From: Thauera humireducens
Lineage (GTDB): Bacteria; Pseudomonadota; Gammaproteobacteria; Burkholderiales; Rhodocyclaceae
Length of the DNA stretch: 64,000 bases
Reading direction: 5' to 3'
Assembly (NCBI RefSeq): GCF_001051995.2
Contig: NZ_CP014646.1
Coordinates: 1,488,001-1,552,000 of the forward strand
Part shown: in pieces, positions 36,552 to 45,832 of the stretch
Layout of the letters: each line of letters opens with the position of its first letter
Numbering within the stretch: position 1 is the stretch's first letter
The notes under the pieces: generated by a model
Database searches by the model: none
Told to the model about the DNA's origin: nothing
Seen by the model: the letters and a program-made list of their open reading frames with translations, nothing else
Translations under genes and position numbers: made by a program

Positions 36552-36605
36552 CGGTAACGGATATTCAAATTATCCACTTAACCGCTAACGCAGCGCACCT
36601 AGAAT
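36552..36605 (+). promoter_or_regulatory. Divergent regulator/fpr control region
   Basis: The spacer holds an imperfect inverted repeat (GGTAACGGATA against TATCCACTTAACC, about 36552-36584) suited to a LysR dimer. A possible fpr promoter follows: TTAACC at 36578-36583 and TAGAAT at 36600-36605, spaced 16 bases. The -35 overlaps the repeat's right arm, as expected for an activator site. Confidence 0.35.
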
Positions 36606-36641
36606 CTGCTCCATCGTCAATCCGCCTGCACAAGCACCGCC

Positions 36642-37418
36642 ATGAGCAACCTGCTTACCGAACGCGTCCTCAGCGTCCATCACTGGAACGACTCGTTGTT
36701 CAGCTTCCGCACCACCCGCGACCCGGGCCTGCGTTTCGAGAACGGCCAGTTCGTGATGATCGGGCTCGACGTGGAAGGCAAGCCGCTGACGCGCGCCTAC
36801 AGCATCGCCAGCCCCAACTACGAAGAACACCTGGAGTTCTTCAGCATCAAGGTGCCTGACGGCCCGCTGACCTCGCGCCTGCAGCACCTGCGCGAGGGCG
36901 ACCCGATCGTCGTCAGCAAGAAGCCCACCGGCACACTCGTATTGCACGACCTGAACCCGGGCAAGCATCTCTACCTGCTCGCCACCGGCACCGGGCTCGC
37001 GCCCTTCCTGAGCGTGATCCAGGACCCGGAGACCTACGAGCGCTTCGAGAAGGTGGTGTTGGTGCATGGCGTGCGCTTCGTGTCGGAACTGGCCTATACG
37101 GACTTCATCACCCGCGTGCTGCCGCAGAACGAGTTCTTCGGCGAGCAGGTGCGCGACCAGCTCATCTACTACCCGACGGTGACGCGCGAGCCCTTCCGCA
37201 ACACCGGCCGCATCACCCACGTCATCGAGTCCGGCACGCTGTTCGCCGATATCGGCCTGCCGGATCTGGACCCGGCGCAGGACCGGGTGATGATCTGCGG
37301 CAGCCAGGCGATGAATGCCGATTGCTGCGCCCTGCTCGACGCCCGCGGCTTCGCGATGTCACCGCGTATCGGCCAGCCCGGCGACTACGTGATCGAACGC
37401 GCCTTCGTCGAGAAGTAA
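36642..37418 (+). CDS. fpr: Ferredoxin/flavodoxin-NADP+ reductase
   Basis: 258 residues. The FAD site RAYSIASP (residues 51-58) and FFSIKVPDGPLTSRLQ, the NADP site LATGTGLAPFLSVI, VVLVHGVRFVSELAY and MICGSQAMN, and the bacterial-type C-terminal extension ending in VEK mark subclass I bacterial FPR. It moves electrons between NADPH and ferredoxin or flavodoxin, supporting Fe-S cluster repair and oxidative-stress defence. The divergent FinR-like regulator supports this. An exact 11-base repeat duplicates the stop codon region (37408-37431). Confidence 0.92.
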   Translation: MSNLLTERVLSVHHWNDSLFSFRTTRDPGLRFENGQFVMIGLDVEGKPLTRAYSIASPNYEEHLEFFSIKVPDGPLTSRLQHLREGDPIVVSKKPTGTLVLHDLNPGKHLYLLATGTGLAPFLSVIQDPETYERFEKVVLVHGVRFVSELAYTDFITRVLPQNEFFGEQVRDQLIYYPTVTREPFRNTGRITHVIESGTLFADIGLPDLDPAQDRVMICGSQAMNADCCALLDARGFAMSPRIGQPGDYVIERAFVEK

Positions 37419-37485
37419 GTTCGAGAAGTAATATCACGCGGCGAGCACCGCCGCCCGACCGCATCGGCGCGTCAAACTTTTTCCG

Positions 37486-37538
37486 CATGCGGGGCTCGAA
37501 GCGCTTCCGACCCCCTCCTCACTCAGGAGCCCCGCATG
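37486..37538 (+). promoter_or_regulatory. Long inverted repeat that sequesters peroxidase start codon
   Basis: CATGCGGGGCTC at 37486-37497 is perfectly complementary to GAGCCCCGCATG at 37527-37538, whose last three bases are the ATG of the peroxidase gene and whose first bases overlap the AGGAG ribosome site (37525-37529). Inside the loop, CTCCT (37515-37519) can instead pair with AGGAG across five bases, and GAAGCGCTTC is self-complementary. In mRNA this would hide both ribosome site and start. Confidence 0.5.
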
Positions 37539-38018
37539 TCTTCTACCCTGTACGAAATCGAAGTCGATCGCCTCTCGGGCGCCACCACCACGCTCGGTGA
37601 GTACGCCGGCAAGGTATTGCTGATCGTCAACACCGCCAGCCAGTGCGGGCTGACCCCGCACTATGCCGGCCTCGAGACGCTCTACCAGACCTACAAGGAC
37701 CGCGGCCTGGTCGTGCTCGGCTTCCCGTGCAATCAGTTCGGCGCGCAGGAGCCCGGCAGTGCCGAGGAAATCAACGCCTTCTGCACGAAGAACTACGGCG
37801 TGAGTTTTCCGATGTTCGCCAAGATCGACGTCAACGGCGACGGCGCCCATCCCCTGTACAAGTACTTGAAGCAGCACGCCAAGGGCATCCTCGGCACCGA
37901 AGCCATCAAGTGGAACTTCACCAAGTTCCTGGTGAGTCGCGACGGCCAGCAGATCGAACGCTACGCCCCGACCACCACGCCGGAGGAACTGGTGAAGGAT
38001 ATCGAGGGGATGCTGTAG
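37536..38018 (+). CDS. Glutathione peroxidase-family thiol peroxidase
   Basis: 160 residues. The catalytic set is C37 (NTASQCGLT), Q67 (FPCNQFG) and W126 with Asn (KWNFTKFL), so this is a cysteine GPx, reducing hydroperoxides with thioredoxin or glutathione in the cytoplasm. GPX signatures VNTASQCGLTPHYAGLETLY and LGFPCNQFGAQEPG are complete. AGGAG lies 6-7 bases before the ATG. The start lies inside a 12-bp stem (37486-37538), suggesting translational control. It follows fpr by 117 bases on the same strand. Confidence 0.92.
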   Translation: MSSTLYEIEVDRLSGATTTLGEYAGKVLLIVNTASQCGLTPHYAGLETLYQTYKDRGLVVLGFPCNQFGAQEPGSAEEINAFCTKNYGVSFPMFAKIDVNGDGAHPLYKYLKQHAKGILGTEAIKWNFTKFLVSRDGQQIERYAPTTTPEELVKDIEGML

Positions 38019-38055
38019 ACTCTCGCCCTTTCCGACTTAGCAGGACCTCTCCCCC

Positions 38056-39720
<1,665 letters not shown>

Positions 39721-39742
39721 CCGGACATCGGACCAAAGCTCG

Positions 39743-39777
39743 AAAGCCCGCCGCGGTCTTCCGCCGCGGGCTTTTTT
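39743..39777 (+). terminator. Rho-independent terminator of ettA
   Basis: AAAGCCCGCCGCGG and CCGCCGCGGGCTTT pair with one mismatch around a 4-base loop and are followed by a run of T to 39777. It lies 22 bases after the ettA stop. Confidence 0.85.
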
Positions 39778-39943
39778 CGTGAACCCGCACGGTCACGGGG
39801 CGGGGCTGGCGAGCCTGCCACCCTCACCCTGCATCGCCCTCACCGCGCCGGCCTGCGTCCCGCGCGCGCGGCCTGGCCCTCGACGTTGTCATGGATCATT
39901 CCGCTATACTGCGATGCATATCCACCGGTCTTGCGGAATTGAA

Positions 39944-41218
39944 ATGGACTTGGCCAACACTCGCCGGCGCACTACGGTGACGCGGCGCGGGCACCCACTC
40001 GCCATGCGCATGCTTGCAGCATGCCTGCCCATGGCCCTGTCGATGGTGCTTTGCACTGTCCCACGGACTGGCCAGGCCGAGCCGGGCCCTGTCCCTTCCG
40101 CCTACCCGCCATCCGTCAGCCTGCTCGGTTTCGGCACGCTCGGCTTTGCACGCTCCAACGACGACAATGCGGAGTTCGTGCGCGACCTCTCGCAAGCCTA
40201 TGGGGTACGGACCAACTGGAGCCCCAAGATCGACTCGCTGCTTGGCCTTCAGGCCAACATGCGCCTGACGCCGCAGACGAACGCAGTGGTGCAGGCGCTG
40301 AGCCGCTATCGTTACGACGGCAGCTATGGCCCCGAGATCTCATGGGCCTTCCTGCGCCACGAGTTCTCGTCTCAATGGGCAGGCCGCCTTGGCCGGATGG
40401 GCACGGACTTCTACATGCATGCCGACTCCCGCCTCGTCGGCTATGCCAATCTCACCGTACGCCCGCCGCAGGACTTCTACGGCCAGCTCATCTTTTCCTA
40501 CTTCGATGGCGTCGACGTGACCGGCACCTTCCCGCTCGGGAAAGGCCTGCTCGAGGCCAAGCTGTTTGCCGGTCAGGCAGCCGAGAAGACCTCGATGAAG
40601 GACTCGCTGACCTGGGACCTGCGCGGCTCGGACATTCGTGGCGGCTACCTCGACTACACGGTCGGCCCCTGGCAACTGCGGCTCGGCACGACGCAGGTCC
40701 GCTTCGAGCACGAGATCCCGATCGTCGAACTGGTGGGCGCCAATGCCTTCGCCATCGCGCCTGAACTGAAGGTCAAGGGACGCAAAACGCGCTATGACGC
40801 GATCGGCCTTGCCTACGAGGACGGCCCGCTGGAAATTCAGGCCATGGCGAACCGTGTCGTCCATGACAGCGAGTTCTATCGCGACACCCGCTCGGCCTAC
40901 GTGATCGGCGCCTACCGGATCGGCTCGGTCACGCCCTACCTCGGCTATTCGCAGATCCGCTCTTCCGCGCCCGACATCCGGTCGTCCATCCCGCCCGGCG
41001 CCCGTCCGCTGATCGACCTCATCACCAGCAATTTCTACGCGCACCAGAACACTCTTGCGCTAGGCGTGCGCTGGGACGTCGCGCCGCAGATCGCGCTCAA
41101 GGGGCAGATTGACCGCATCGACGGCAAACCCGAATCGATCTTTCCCTACCGTGGCGAAACCCCCGACTGGGACGGCGACATGACCGTCTTGAGCGTCACC
41201 ATGGATTTCGTGTTCTGA
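39944..41218 (+). CDS. Putative outer-membrane porin-like protein
   Basis: 424 residues from the ATG at 39944; starts at 40004 or 40010 would give a more usual signal peptide (MRMLAACLPMALSMVLCTVP, TGQA-E cleavage), so the start is uncertain. The mature part begins VSLLGFGTLGFARSNDD and alternates hydrophobic residues through many strands, ending in VTMDFVF with C-terminal Phe, the signal for outer-membrane barrel assembly. No specific substrate family is recognised. A TATACT at 39905-39910 could be its -10 box. Confidence 0.7.
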   Translation: MDLANTRRRTTVTRRGHPLAMRMLAACLPMALSMVLCTVPRTGQAEPGPVPSAYPPSVSLLGFGTLGFARSNDDNAEFVRDLSQAYGVRTNWSPKIDSLLGLQANMRLTPQTNAVVQALSRYRYDGSYGPEISWAFLRHEFSSQWAGRLGRMGTDFYMHADSRLVGYANLTVRPPQDFYGQLIFSYFDGVDVTGTFPLGKGLLEAKLFAGQAAEKTSMKDSLTWDLRGSDIRGGYLDYTVGPWQLRLGTTQVRFEHEIPIVELVGANAFAIAPELKVKGRKTRYDAIGLAYEDGPLEIQAMANRVVHDSEFYRDTRSAYVIGAYRIGSVTPYLGYSQIRSSAPDIRSSIPPGARPLIDLITSNFYAHQNTLALGVRWDVAPQIALKGQIDRIDGKPESIFPYRGETPDWDGDMTVLSVTMDFVF

Positions 41219-41293
41219 TCGAACCAGATCGCAGCATCACCCAAGAAGGCCGAAGCCGAGAAAATGCGTCGATAGAAAAATTTTGCACGTCGC

Positions 41294-41326
41294 ATTGTTG
41301 CAACGCAACAATCCCTGCATTATGAT
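41294..41326 (+). promoter_or_regulatory. Promoter with overlapping palindromic operator
   Basis: TTGCAA (41298-41303) and TATGAT (41321-41326) are spaced by 17 bases, close to the sigma-70 consensus. The -35 lies inside a perfect palindrome, ATTGTTGC-AAC-GCAACAAT (41294-41312), which a repressor could occupy. TTGC/GCAA half-sites recall those proposed for the PHB regulator PhaR; this match is from memory and unproven. Confidence 0.6.
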
Positions 41327-41332
41327 TCGAAC

Positions 41333-41404
41333 TGTCTCCTCCACTTCCTCCTTTGGTGTGGATTTAGCCCGAGCGCCACAAGCGCTCGGGCTTTTCTTTT
41401 TTTT
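41333..41404 (+). ncRNA. Candidate small regulatory RNA with anti-Shine-Dalgarno motifs
   Basis: A transcript from the promoter at 41298-41326 would begin near 41333 and end about 72 bases later at a strong terminator (41366-41404). There is no plausible reading frame. Its 5' part is pyrimidine-rich with two CCUCC motifs (41338-41342 and 41347-41351), able to pair with ribosome-binding sites. This short 5' seed plus terminator layout is typical of base-pairing sRNAs; CcsR/cuckoo RNAs of alphaproteobacteria use a similar motif. An alternative is a decayed gene (for example a phasin) of which only promoter and terminator remain. Confidence 0.5.
41366..41404 (+). terminator. Strong Rho-independent terminator
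   Basis: AGCCCGAGCG (41366-41375) pairs perfectly with CGCTCGGGCT (41383-41392) across a 7-base loop, followed by a T-rich tract to 41404. It ends the candidate small RNA and, possibly, read-through from the porin gene. Confidence 0.85.
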
Positions 41405-41430
41405 GCGCCCCCGGCCCGCCACCGTGACCG

Positions 41431-42438
41431 TCAGCCTTCCTCGAGCATGCGCTTCAGATAGTCGGGCACGCCCGCCAGCACCAGGGTATCGGTCGCTGGA
41501 TCGTAATGCACGGCGCCCGAATGCAGGCTGCTGCGATCGAACTCCACCTTCCACTGCTCACCGCTGGCGCTGAAGCGGACCAGCGGCCTGATCGCGCGCC
41601 GGTTGGGCACGAACCCGCCGACCAGGCGGGCCTCGGGCGCATTGAGCGCCGACCCGAGCCTTGCCGGTTGCTCCGGATACACCTCCTGTGCCAGCTCCTC
41701 GAAGCTGACCGTCTCCCCGTTCTCGCCCAGTGAGTCCAGATAATCGTGGGCGCGCTCGAGCAGGCTGTCGCGCCGTGTCGGCTCGAGTTGCTGCTGCTCG
41801 GCGAAGTGGCTGAGCGTGGCCACCAGCTTCTTCGTCTCCTGCAAAGCGACGACCACATCGCTGCAGCCAAGAAAACGCTTGAATAAGGCCCCACCCTTGC
41901 CGCGTCCACGCAAGAATCCGATGTAACGCTCGTCCCCTCGTCGCCAGCCATCGAGATCGATTCGACCGGCCGCCTGCAGACCCGCAAAATCGACGTGCAG
42001 GCAGTCGCTCACATCGAGTCCGCCGCTCACCGCGACTCCGGCCTCCTCCGCGACCAGCGCGATCCACAGGCAGTCGGCACCGCCTTCGTCAATGCGCGCC
42101 ACAATGACCAGGCCGCCCTGCTCCAATTCCTCCTCGTCCGCAAGCGCCTGCAGGTGCTGCGCAACCTGACCGGAGAAGGCCACGAAATCGGGCCCCTGCT
42201 CGCTTACCCACTCGCGCAGCCAGCGTGCGAGCGGGAAGACCTCCTCGTCCTCCTCGAAACGTCCGAAGCCCTTCGCAGAGCGCGACTCGTACTGCCCGCA
42301 GAGCCGCTCGACCAGACGCACCGCCACTGCATCCAGTGCGCAGGCCGCGGGTCGGCAGACCAGCGATGCGGGCCTGTCCGCCTCCTTGACGAGGCGATGG
42401 ACGATCAGCTGGGTGACAGTGTGCTGCGAGACGGGCAT
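41431..42438 (-). CDS. yejK: Nucleoid-associated protein YejK/NdpA
   Basis: 335 residues from the ATG at 42438, with GGAG 9 bases upstream. Family features: N-terminal VTQLIVHRLVKEADRPA, a central RYIGFLRGRGKGGALFKRFLG segment (start of the conserved basic region), and the C-terminal FVPNRRAIRPLVRFSASG. The protein binds the nucleoid without clear sequence preference. It is transcribed toward the small RNA locus and away from dksA. Confidence 0.88.
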   Translation of the reverse strand: MPVSQHTVTQLIVHRLVKEADRPASLVCRPAACALDAVAVRLVERLCGQYESRSAKGFGRFEEDEEVFPLARWLREWVSEQGPDFVAFSGQVAQHLQALADEEELEQGGLVIVARIDEGGADCLWIALVAEEAGVAVSGGLDVSDCLHVDFAGLQAAGRIDLDGWRRGDERYIGFLRGRGKGGALFKRFLGCSDVVVALQETKKLVATLSHFAEQQQLEPTRRDSLLERAHDYLDSLGENGETVSFEELAQEVYPEQPARLGSALNAPEARLVGGFVPNRRAIRPLVRFSASGEQWKVEFDRSSLHSGAVHYDPATDTLVLAGVPDYLKRMLEEG

Positions 42439-42532
42439 CGAGGAACTCCGGGCGATTGAACGAGGGCGCGATTCTCGCACGGGCGCAGGCAGTGCGCGCA
42501 GTGCCGAACCTGCGCCGTTCATGCCCCTCGGC

Positions 42533-42561
42533 TTGCCGCATCAGGCCGATTCTGCTATTAA
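42533..42561 (+). promoter_or_regulatory. Probable dksA promoter
   Basis: TTGCCG (42533-42538) and TATTAA (42556-42561) are spaced by 17 bases, with the ATG of dksA about 33 bases beyond the expected start of transcription. This is a moderate sigma-70 match. Confidence 0.45.
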
Positions 42562-42600
42562 GTCGCCTCTATCCATTCACCAACCTACGGAAGTTGATTC

Positions 42601-43026
42601 ATGGCTGACGATACCCTGCACAAGCAATTCCCGCCCTACGTTCCCGCCGCTGGCGAGGAATACATGAGCGAGAAGCAGATGGGCCACTTCCGCGAGATCC
42701 TCAGCACGCTCAAGAGCGAGCTGATGGATGACATCGAGCGTACCGTGCACACGATGCAGGACGAGGCCACGGTGTTTGCCGACCCGAACGACCGCGCCAG
42801 CCAGGAGTCGGACATCGCACTGGAACTGCGCAACCGCGATCGCGAACGCAAGCTGATCAAGAAGATCGACGAGGCGCTGGGTCGCATCGAGGCTGGCGAA
42901 TATGGCTACTGCGACAGCTGTGGCGTGGAAATCGGCCTGAAGCGCCTGGAGGCCCGTCCGACGGCCACCATGTGCATCGACTGCAAGACGCTGGAAGAAA
43001 TGCGGGAGCGCCAGGTCGCGAAGTAA
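42601..43026 (+). CDS. dksA: RNA polymerase-binding stringent response regulator DksA
   Basis: 141 residues. The coiled coil carries the acidic tip D61 and D64 (ADPNDRASQE), which correspond to the functional Asp pair of E. coli DksA. The zinc finger has C104, C107, C125 and C128 (CDSCGVEIG, then TMCIDCKTLEE). It enters the secondary channel of RNA polymerase and, with ppGpp, represses rRNA and activates biosynthetic promoters. It is a single gene with its own promoter and terminator. Confidence 0.95.
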   Translation: MADDTLHKQFPPYVPAAGEEYMSEKQMGHFREILSTLKSELMDDIERTVHTMQDEATVFADPNDRASQESDIALELRNRDRERKLIKKIDEALGRIEAGEYGYCDSCGVEIGLKRLEARPTATMCIDCKTLEEMRERQVAK

Positions 43027-43048
43027 GCGGACTGCGCAATCGACAAGG

Positions 43049-43071
43049 GGACGCTGCGGCGTCCTTTTTTT
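43049..43071 (+). terminator. Rho-independent terminator of dksA
   Basis: GGACGC-TGCG-GCGTCC (43049-43064) followed by seven T. The 16-base hairpin is an exact inverted copy of the core of the pnp terminator 57 bases further on. Confidence 0.88.
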
Positions 43072-43112
43072 CGACCGCGCCCCAAGACCAGGCCCACCCG
43101 CCCACGGCTGCG

Positions 43113-43140
43113 AAAAAAATGGGACGCCGCAGCGTCCCAT
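43113..43140 (-). terminator. Rho-independent terminator of pnp
   Basis: On the minus strand a perfect 9-bp stem (ATGGGACGC with GCGTCCCAT, 43119-43140) is followed by a run of T (plus-strand A at 43113-43118). It lies 46 bases after the pnp stop. Confidence 0.85.
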
Positions 43141-43185
43141 TTGTTCAGCGCGGGGTGCCCTTACTGCCCCCCCCTCACATCGCAC

Positions 43186-45285
43186 TCAGCCGGCGTTCTC
43201 GCCCAGCAGCGCCTTCATGCTCAGGCGGATCTTGCCGCGCTCGTCGGTCTCGAGCACCTTGACGCGCACAGCCTGGCCTTCCTTGACGTAGTCGGCCACA
43301 TTGTTGACGCGCTCGTTGGCGATCTGCGAGACGTGCAGCAGGCCATCGCGGCCCGGCATGATGTTGACGATCGCGCCGAAGTCCAGCAGGCGGATGACCG
43401 TGCCCTCGTAGATCTTGCCGACCTCGACCTCCGCGGTGATCGCCTCGATCTTGGCCTTCGCAGCCTGGGCACCTTCGGCGCTCACCGACGAGATGGTGAT
43501 CGCGCCATCGTCCTCGATCTCGATCACGGTGCCGGTTTCTTCCTGCAGCGCACGGATCACCGCACCGCCCTTGCCGATCACGTCACGGATCTTCTCGGGG
43601 TTGATCTTCATGTTGATCATGCGCGGCGCATACTCGGACACTTCGCCACGCGACGAGGCCAGCGACTGCTTCATGATGCCGAGGATGTGCAGGCGGCCCG
43701 TCTTGGCCTGCTCCAGCGCAGCTTGCATGATGTCCTTGGTGATGCCCTGGATCTTGATGTCCATCTGCAGGCCGGTCACGCCGTTTTCGGTACCGGCGAC
43801 CTTGAAGTCCATGTCGCCGAGGTGATCCTCATCGCCCAGGATGTCGGTCAGGACGGCGAAACGGTTGCCGTCCTTGATCAGGCCCATCGCGATGCCGGCG
43901 ACGTGGTCCTTGAGCGGGACGCCCGCATCCATCATGGCCAGCGAGCCGCCGCAGACCGAAGCCATCGACGACGAACCGTTGGACTCGGTGATCTCGGACA
44001 CCACGCGCACGGTGTAGGAGAAGTCCTCGGCCTTCGGCAGCACCGCGACCAGCGAGCGCTTGGCCAGGCGGCCGTGGCCCACTTCGCGGCGCTTGGTCAC
44101 GCCGAAACGGCCGGTTTCGCCGGTGCAGAACGGCGGGAAGTTGTAGTGGAGCAGGAAGCGCTCCTTGTACTCGCCAGCGATGGCGTCGATGATCTGCTCG
44201 TCGCGACCGGTGCCCAGCGTGGCCACGACCAGCGCCTGGGTTTCACCGCGGGTGAACAGCGCCGAACCGTGGGTGCGCGGCAGCACGCCGGTGCGGATGG
44301 TGATCGGACGCACGGTGCGGGTGTCGCGACCGTCGATACGCGGCTCGCCATTCAGGATGCGGCTGCGGACGATGCCCGACTCGATGTTGAAGAAGATGTC
44401 CTTCACCTCGGTGGCCGACGGCGGGTTCTCCACGCCTTCGCTCAGCGTGGCCATCACGCGCTTGCGGATCTCGCCCAGACGGGTCGAACGCTCCTGCTTG
44501 CTGGTGATGCGGAAGGCCTCTTCCATCTCGGCCTTGGCCAGCTCGGTGACCTTGGCGATCAGCGCCTCGTTGGCTGCCGGTGCCTGCCAATCCCATTCGG
44601 GCTTGCCAGCGACTTCGACCAGCTCGTTGATGGCCTTGATCGCAGTCTGCATCTGCTCGTGACCGAACACGACGGCGCCCAGCATGACCTGCTCGGACAA
44701 CTCCTGGGCTTCGGACTCGACCATCAGCACCGCTGCCTGGGTACCGGCGACGACCAGGTTCATCTGGCTCGTCTGCAGCTCGGTGGCCGTGGGGTTGAGG
44801 ATGTACTGGCCGTCGGCATAACCGACGCGTGCCGCGCCGATCGGGCCGTCGAACGGGATGCCGGAGATGGCGAGCGCAGCCGAGGCACCGATCATCGCCG
44901 GGATGTCGGCATCGACCTCGGGGTTCAGCGACAGCACCGTCACGATCACCTGGACTTCATTCATGAAGCCTTCGGGGAACAGCGGGCGGATCGGACGATC
45001 GATCAGGCGCGAGGTGAGGATTTCCTTCTCGGACGGACGGCCTTCGCGCTTGAAGAAGCCGCCGGGAATGCGACCGGCCGCGTAGAACTTCTCGACGTAA
45101 TCGACGGTGAGCGGGAAGAAGTCCTGCCCCGGACGCGCTTCCTTGGCGGCGACCACGGTGGCCAGCACCACGGTCTCGTCCATGTTCACGATGACGGCAC
45201 CGCCGGCCTGGCGAGCAACCTCGCCGGTTTCGAGCGTGACGGTATGGGCGCCGTAGGCGAAAGTTTTCTTGATTGCGTTCAGCAA
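43186..45285 (-). CDS. pnp: Polyribonucleotide nucleotidyltransferase (PNPase)
   Basis: 699 residues from a TTG at 45285, which has AAAGGA 7 bases upstream and gives the family's N-terminus ([20 protein letters not shown]); an earlier start at 45321 adds unrelated residues. Two RNase PH domains are present with [20 protein letters not shown] and, in the second, [19 protein letters not shown] and [22 protein letters not shown] ([17 protein letters not shown]) and S1 ([20 protein letters not shown]) domains follow. It degrades RNA 3' to 5' by phosphorolysis, often within the degradosome. Confidence 0.95.
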   Translation of the reverse strand: MLNAIKKTFAYGAHTVTLETGEVARQAGGAVIVNMDETVVLATVVAAKEARPGQDFFPLTVDYVEKFYAAGRIPGGFFKREGRPSEKEILTSRLIDRPIRPLFPEGFMNEVQVIVTVLSLNPEVDADIPAMIGASAALAISGIPFDGPIGAARVGYADGQYILNPTATELQTSQMNLVVAGTQAAVLMVESEAQELSEQVMLGAVVFGHEQMQTAIKAINELVEVAGKPEWDWQAPAANEALIAKVTELAKAEMEEAFRITSKQERSTRLGEIRKRVMATLSEGVENPPSATEVKDIFFNIESGIVRSRILNGEPRIDGRDTRTVRPITIRTGVLPRTHGSALFTRGETQALVVATLGTGRDEQIIDAIAGEYKERFLLHYNFPPFCTGETGRFGVTKRREVGHGRLAKRSLVAVLPKAEDFSYTVRVVSEITESNGSSSMASVCGGSLAMMDAGVPLKDHVAGIAMGLIKDGNRFAVLTDILGDEDHLGDMDFKVAGTENGVTGLQMDIKIQGITKDIMQAALEQAKTGRLHILGIMKQSLASSRGEVSEYAPRMINMKINPEKIRDVIGKGGAVIRALQEETGTVIEIEDDGAITISSVSAEGAQAAKAKIEAITAEVEVGKIYEGTVIRLLDFGAIVNIMPGRDGLLHVSQIANERVNNVADYVKEGQAVRVKVLETDERGKIRLSMKALLGENAG

Positions 45286-45398
45286 GGGAATTCCTTTAAC
45301 AATGAGTGCAGCGAACCACAACTGCGCGCGGTGTTCGGGTCGAGCGACCCCTATCCGCTGGAAGACGAACCCGACGCAAGCACGGCCTCAGACGGCAC

Positions 45399-45434
45399 AA
45401 AGCCGGCCGTGCCGCAGGGGCACGCACCGGCTTT
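45399..45434 (-). promoter_or_regulatory. Hairpin in rpsO-pnp spacer, possible RNase III site
   Basis: In the spacer between rpsO and pnp, AAAGCCGG and CCGGCTTT flank an inner GTGCC/GGCAC stem, giving a long interrupted hairpin without a following T run. In E. coli the same position holds the hairpin that RNase III cuts to start pnp autoregulation. The equivalence is inferred from position. Confidence 0.45.
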
Positions 45435-45484
45435 GATGGCTTACTTCGCCCTGATCGGCGCTGTCGGGCTGGTCACGGACGCAA

Positions 45485-45754
45485 TTACTTGCGCAGGCCC
45501 AGACGCTCGATCAGATTGCGATAGCTGTCGGCGTTGCGGCCCTTCAGGTAGTCCAGCAGCTTGCGGCGCTGGCTGACCATCTTCAGCAGACCGCGGCGGG
45601 AGTGGTGATCCTTGCCGTGGGCCTTGAAGTGAGGAGCGAGCCCGTTGATGCGGGCGGTCAGGAGCGCAACCTGGACTTCCGGCGAACCGGTGTCGCCCTG
45701 GGCGCGCTGGAAGTCGGAGACGATCTTCGACTTGGATGCGGTATCAAGAGCCAT
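45485..45754 (-). CDS. rpsO: 30S ribosomal protein S15
   Basis: 89 residues from the ATG at 45754, the exact usual length. Signature [20 protein letters not shown] and [20 protein letters not shown] is complete. S15 binds 16S rRNA early in 30S assembly. As in most proteobacteria it lies between truB and pnp. Upstream reading beyond 45754 is out of family. Confidence 0.97.
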   Translation of the reverse strand: MALDTASKSKIVSDFQRAQGDTGSPEVQVALLTARINGLAPHFKAHGKDHHSRRGLLKMVSQRRKLLDYLKGRNADSYRNLIERLGLRK

Positions 45755-45832
45755 GTGTGTCTTTACTCGTGTTTTTCTGCCAATCAGAAGCGGCGGATTA
45801 TACCCAAAGCCGCACCAAAAACTCAATCGCTA

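Noticed and set aside
43141..45576. An 811-codon open frame on the plus strand
   Set aside because: Antisense to pnp and its spacer; low-complexity Asp/His/Leu composition.
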